From the NCBI GenBank assembly GCA_028869725.1, contig JAGWRJ010000421.1, positions 1 to 5,669 on the forward strand: a stretch of 5,669 nucleotides of DNA. The letters are read 5' to 3'. Made by a program: the position numbers and the translations under genes. Shown here one piece after another: positions 4,928-5,669 of the stretch (its first letter is position 1; every line of letters begins with the position of its first letter). The notes under the pieces were generated by a model. That model saw only the letters and a program-made list of their open reading frames with translations, was not told where the DNA came from and ran no database searches. The DNA comes from Alphaproteobacteria bacterium (lineage in GTDB: Bacteria; Pseudomonadota; Alphaproteobacteria; Micropepsales; Micropepsaceae).

Positions 4928-5669
4928 CTATAGTTGGGGAGGGTTTTGTCCACTTGTGGCGCGCGCGAGCAATGCCACGGCCTGACAGATCGAGCGCACA
5001 CCAAGTTTGGCCTTGGCCCGGCTCAGGTGATAGATCACCGTACTGGGCGCCAGTCCCAATATCACTGCCGTATCGGTTGCAGACTTTCCGGCGGCGGCCC
5101 ATTCGAGACATTCGTACTCGCGCCGCGACAGCTGTACGCCGTCCACCATGCGTGGCGCGCAAATCCGTTCGCGGGCGCGCTTGTGCAGGAGTACGGCCAT
5201 CAGCTGCAGCACATTCTCCTCGGAAAAGATCCGGGACGGCAGGTCATCGAGGCCTGCGCCGGTCGCCAGGGTTAGGGCAGCCACAGGTCCGTCCTCGTCA
5301 TGGAGCGGGATGGTCAGGCCAGCCTTGATACCGAAAAAGCTCGCCTCGTCGTAGAACTGGCGCAGCCGCGGTGACGTCACTGCACGTTCGACCTCCCAGC
5401 GAAAGGGGTCCTTACGCGCTGCCAGATTGGCAATCACCGGGTCGAGACGGTGATAGCGCGACTTTATGTAGTGCTCGACCCAGGCGCTCGGATAGGTTGC
5501 GATGATATTGGGTCGGCGTGCACGGCCACGCGTCAGCGCCAGATAGGCGATATGGCGGATCCCGAACAGGGAGGCGACATCGGCCATCGTGTCGCGCAGC
5601 GAGGATGGAGTAAGGCTTGCGTCGAGCTTGGCGACGAAGCGGTTGAAAGCCTGCTGAAGCTGCTTCGGC
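4928..5669 (-). CDS. LuxR/TraR-family quorum-sensing regulator, 5' end outside the window
   Basis: The frame is open to the right edge. The first ATG in the window (5587) is probably internal, because the 27 codons before it (ending FNRFVAKLDASLTPSSLRDT) look like a normal LuxR N-terminus. About 246 residues are visible, near full length. Numbered from Met at 5587, the ligand-pocket residues are Trp36, Tyr40, Asp49, Trp64 and Gly90 (AW..HY, LDPV, FRW, GIKAGLTIP), matching TraR Trp57, Tyr61, Asp70, Trp85 and Gly113. The C-terminal GerE-type helix-turn-helix has Glu157, Leu161 and Gly167 and the recognition region STVIYHLSRAKAKLGV. All the family's invariant residues are present, so it should bind an AHL and DNA. 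It lies just upstream of the synthase gene on the same strand, and is the presumed receptor for its product. Confidence 0.95.
   Translation of the reverse strand, partial: PKQLQQAFNRFVAKLDASLTPSSLRDTMADVASLFGIRHIAYLALTRGRARRPNIIATYPSAWVEHYIKSRYHRLDPVIANLAARKDPFRWEVERAVTSPRLRQFYDEASFFGIKAGLTIPLHDEDGPVAALTLATGAGLDDLPSRIFSEENVLQLMAVLLHKRARERICAPRMVDGVQLSRREYECLEWAAAGKSATDTAVILGLAPSTVIYHLSRAKAKLGVRSICQAVALLARATSGQNPPQL

Noticed and set aside
1..5669. CRISPR arrays, tRNA or rRNA genes, insertion-sequence ends
   Set aside because: I saw no regularly spaced repeats, cloverleaf-like segments, ribosomal motifs or transposase products on either strand.

Overview
The window looks like an accessory region of an alphaproteobacterium. 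The basis is gene content: a LuxR/LuxI quorum-sensing pair followed directly by a DUF6499-DUF2285 protein, an arrangement known from alphaproteobacterial conjugative elements, plus a winged-helix regulator of a type common in rhizobia-like genomes. No genus can be named. By eye the left part (about 1-2500) is less GC-rich than the right part (about 2550-5669), so the two may have different histories.

Left part. A possible minus-strand gene starts at 35, with a strong ribosome binding site, and runs off the left edge. Divergent from it is a plus-strand gene (135-1112) whose product matches only the linker, coiled-coil and PAS part of the large CheB/CheR/PAS signalling proteins; the methylesterase and methyltransferase domains are absent. 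A 295-base gap with no convincing gene separates it from a minus-strand stack: a 63-codon ORF (2434-2243), an overlapping 36-codon ORF (2271-2161) with a near-ideal ribosome binding site, and a 247-residue winged-helix protein (2151-1408). The last resembles the N-terminal domain of larger cyclase/TPR-type proteins but stands alone.

Middle. The AT-rich stretch before that stack carries TTGATGAATATCAA (2462-2475), an exact match to the FNR/FixK consensus TTGAT-N4-ATCAA. It lies between the minus-strand stack and a plus-strand SRAP (YedK/HMCES) gene (2631-3305), whose start is fixed by its catalytic Cys2.

Right part. Three minus-strand genes form one apparent operon: a TraR-like LuxR regulator (from beyond the right edge to 4928), an acyl-homoserine-lactone synthase (4866-4237), and a DUF6499-DUF2285 protein (4240-3401) whose GTG start overlaps the synthase stop by four bases. 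In Mesorhizobium loti ICEMlSym the corresponding protein, FseA, is made from two genes (msi172 and msi171) by programmed frameshifting and activates element excision when quorum sensing is on. Here it is a single continuous frame. I infer that this operon is the quorum-sensing switch of an integrative and conjugative element or plasmid. No integrase, excisionase, relaxase, transfer gene or QseM-type antiactivator is visible in the window. A perfect 19-bp dyad (4878-4896) abuts the ribosome binding site of the synthase and is a candidate control element.
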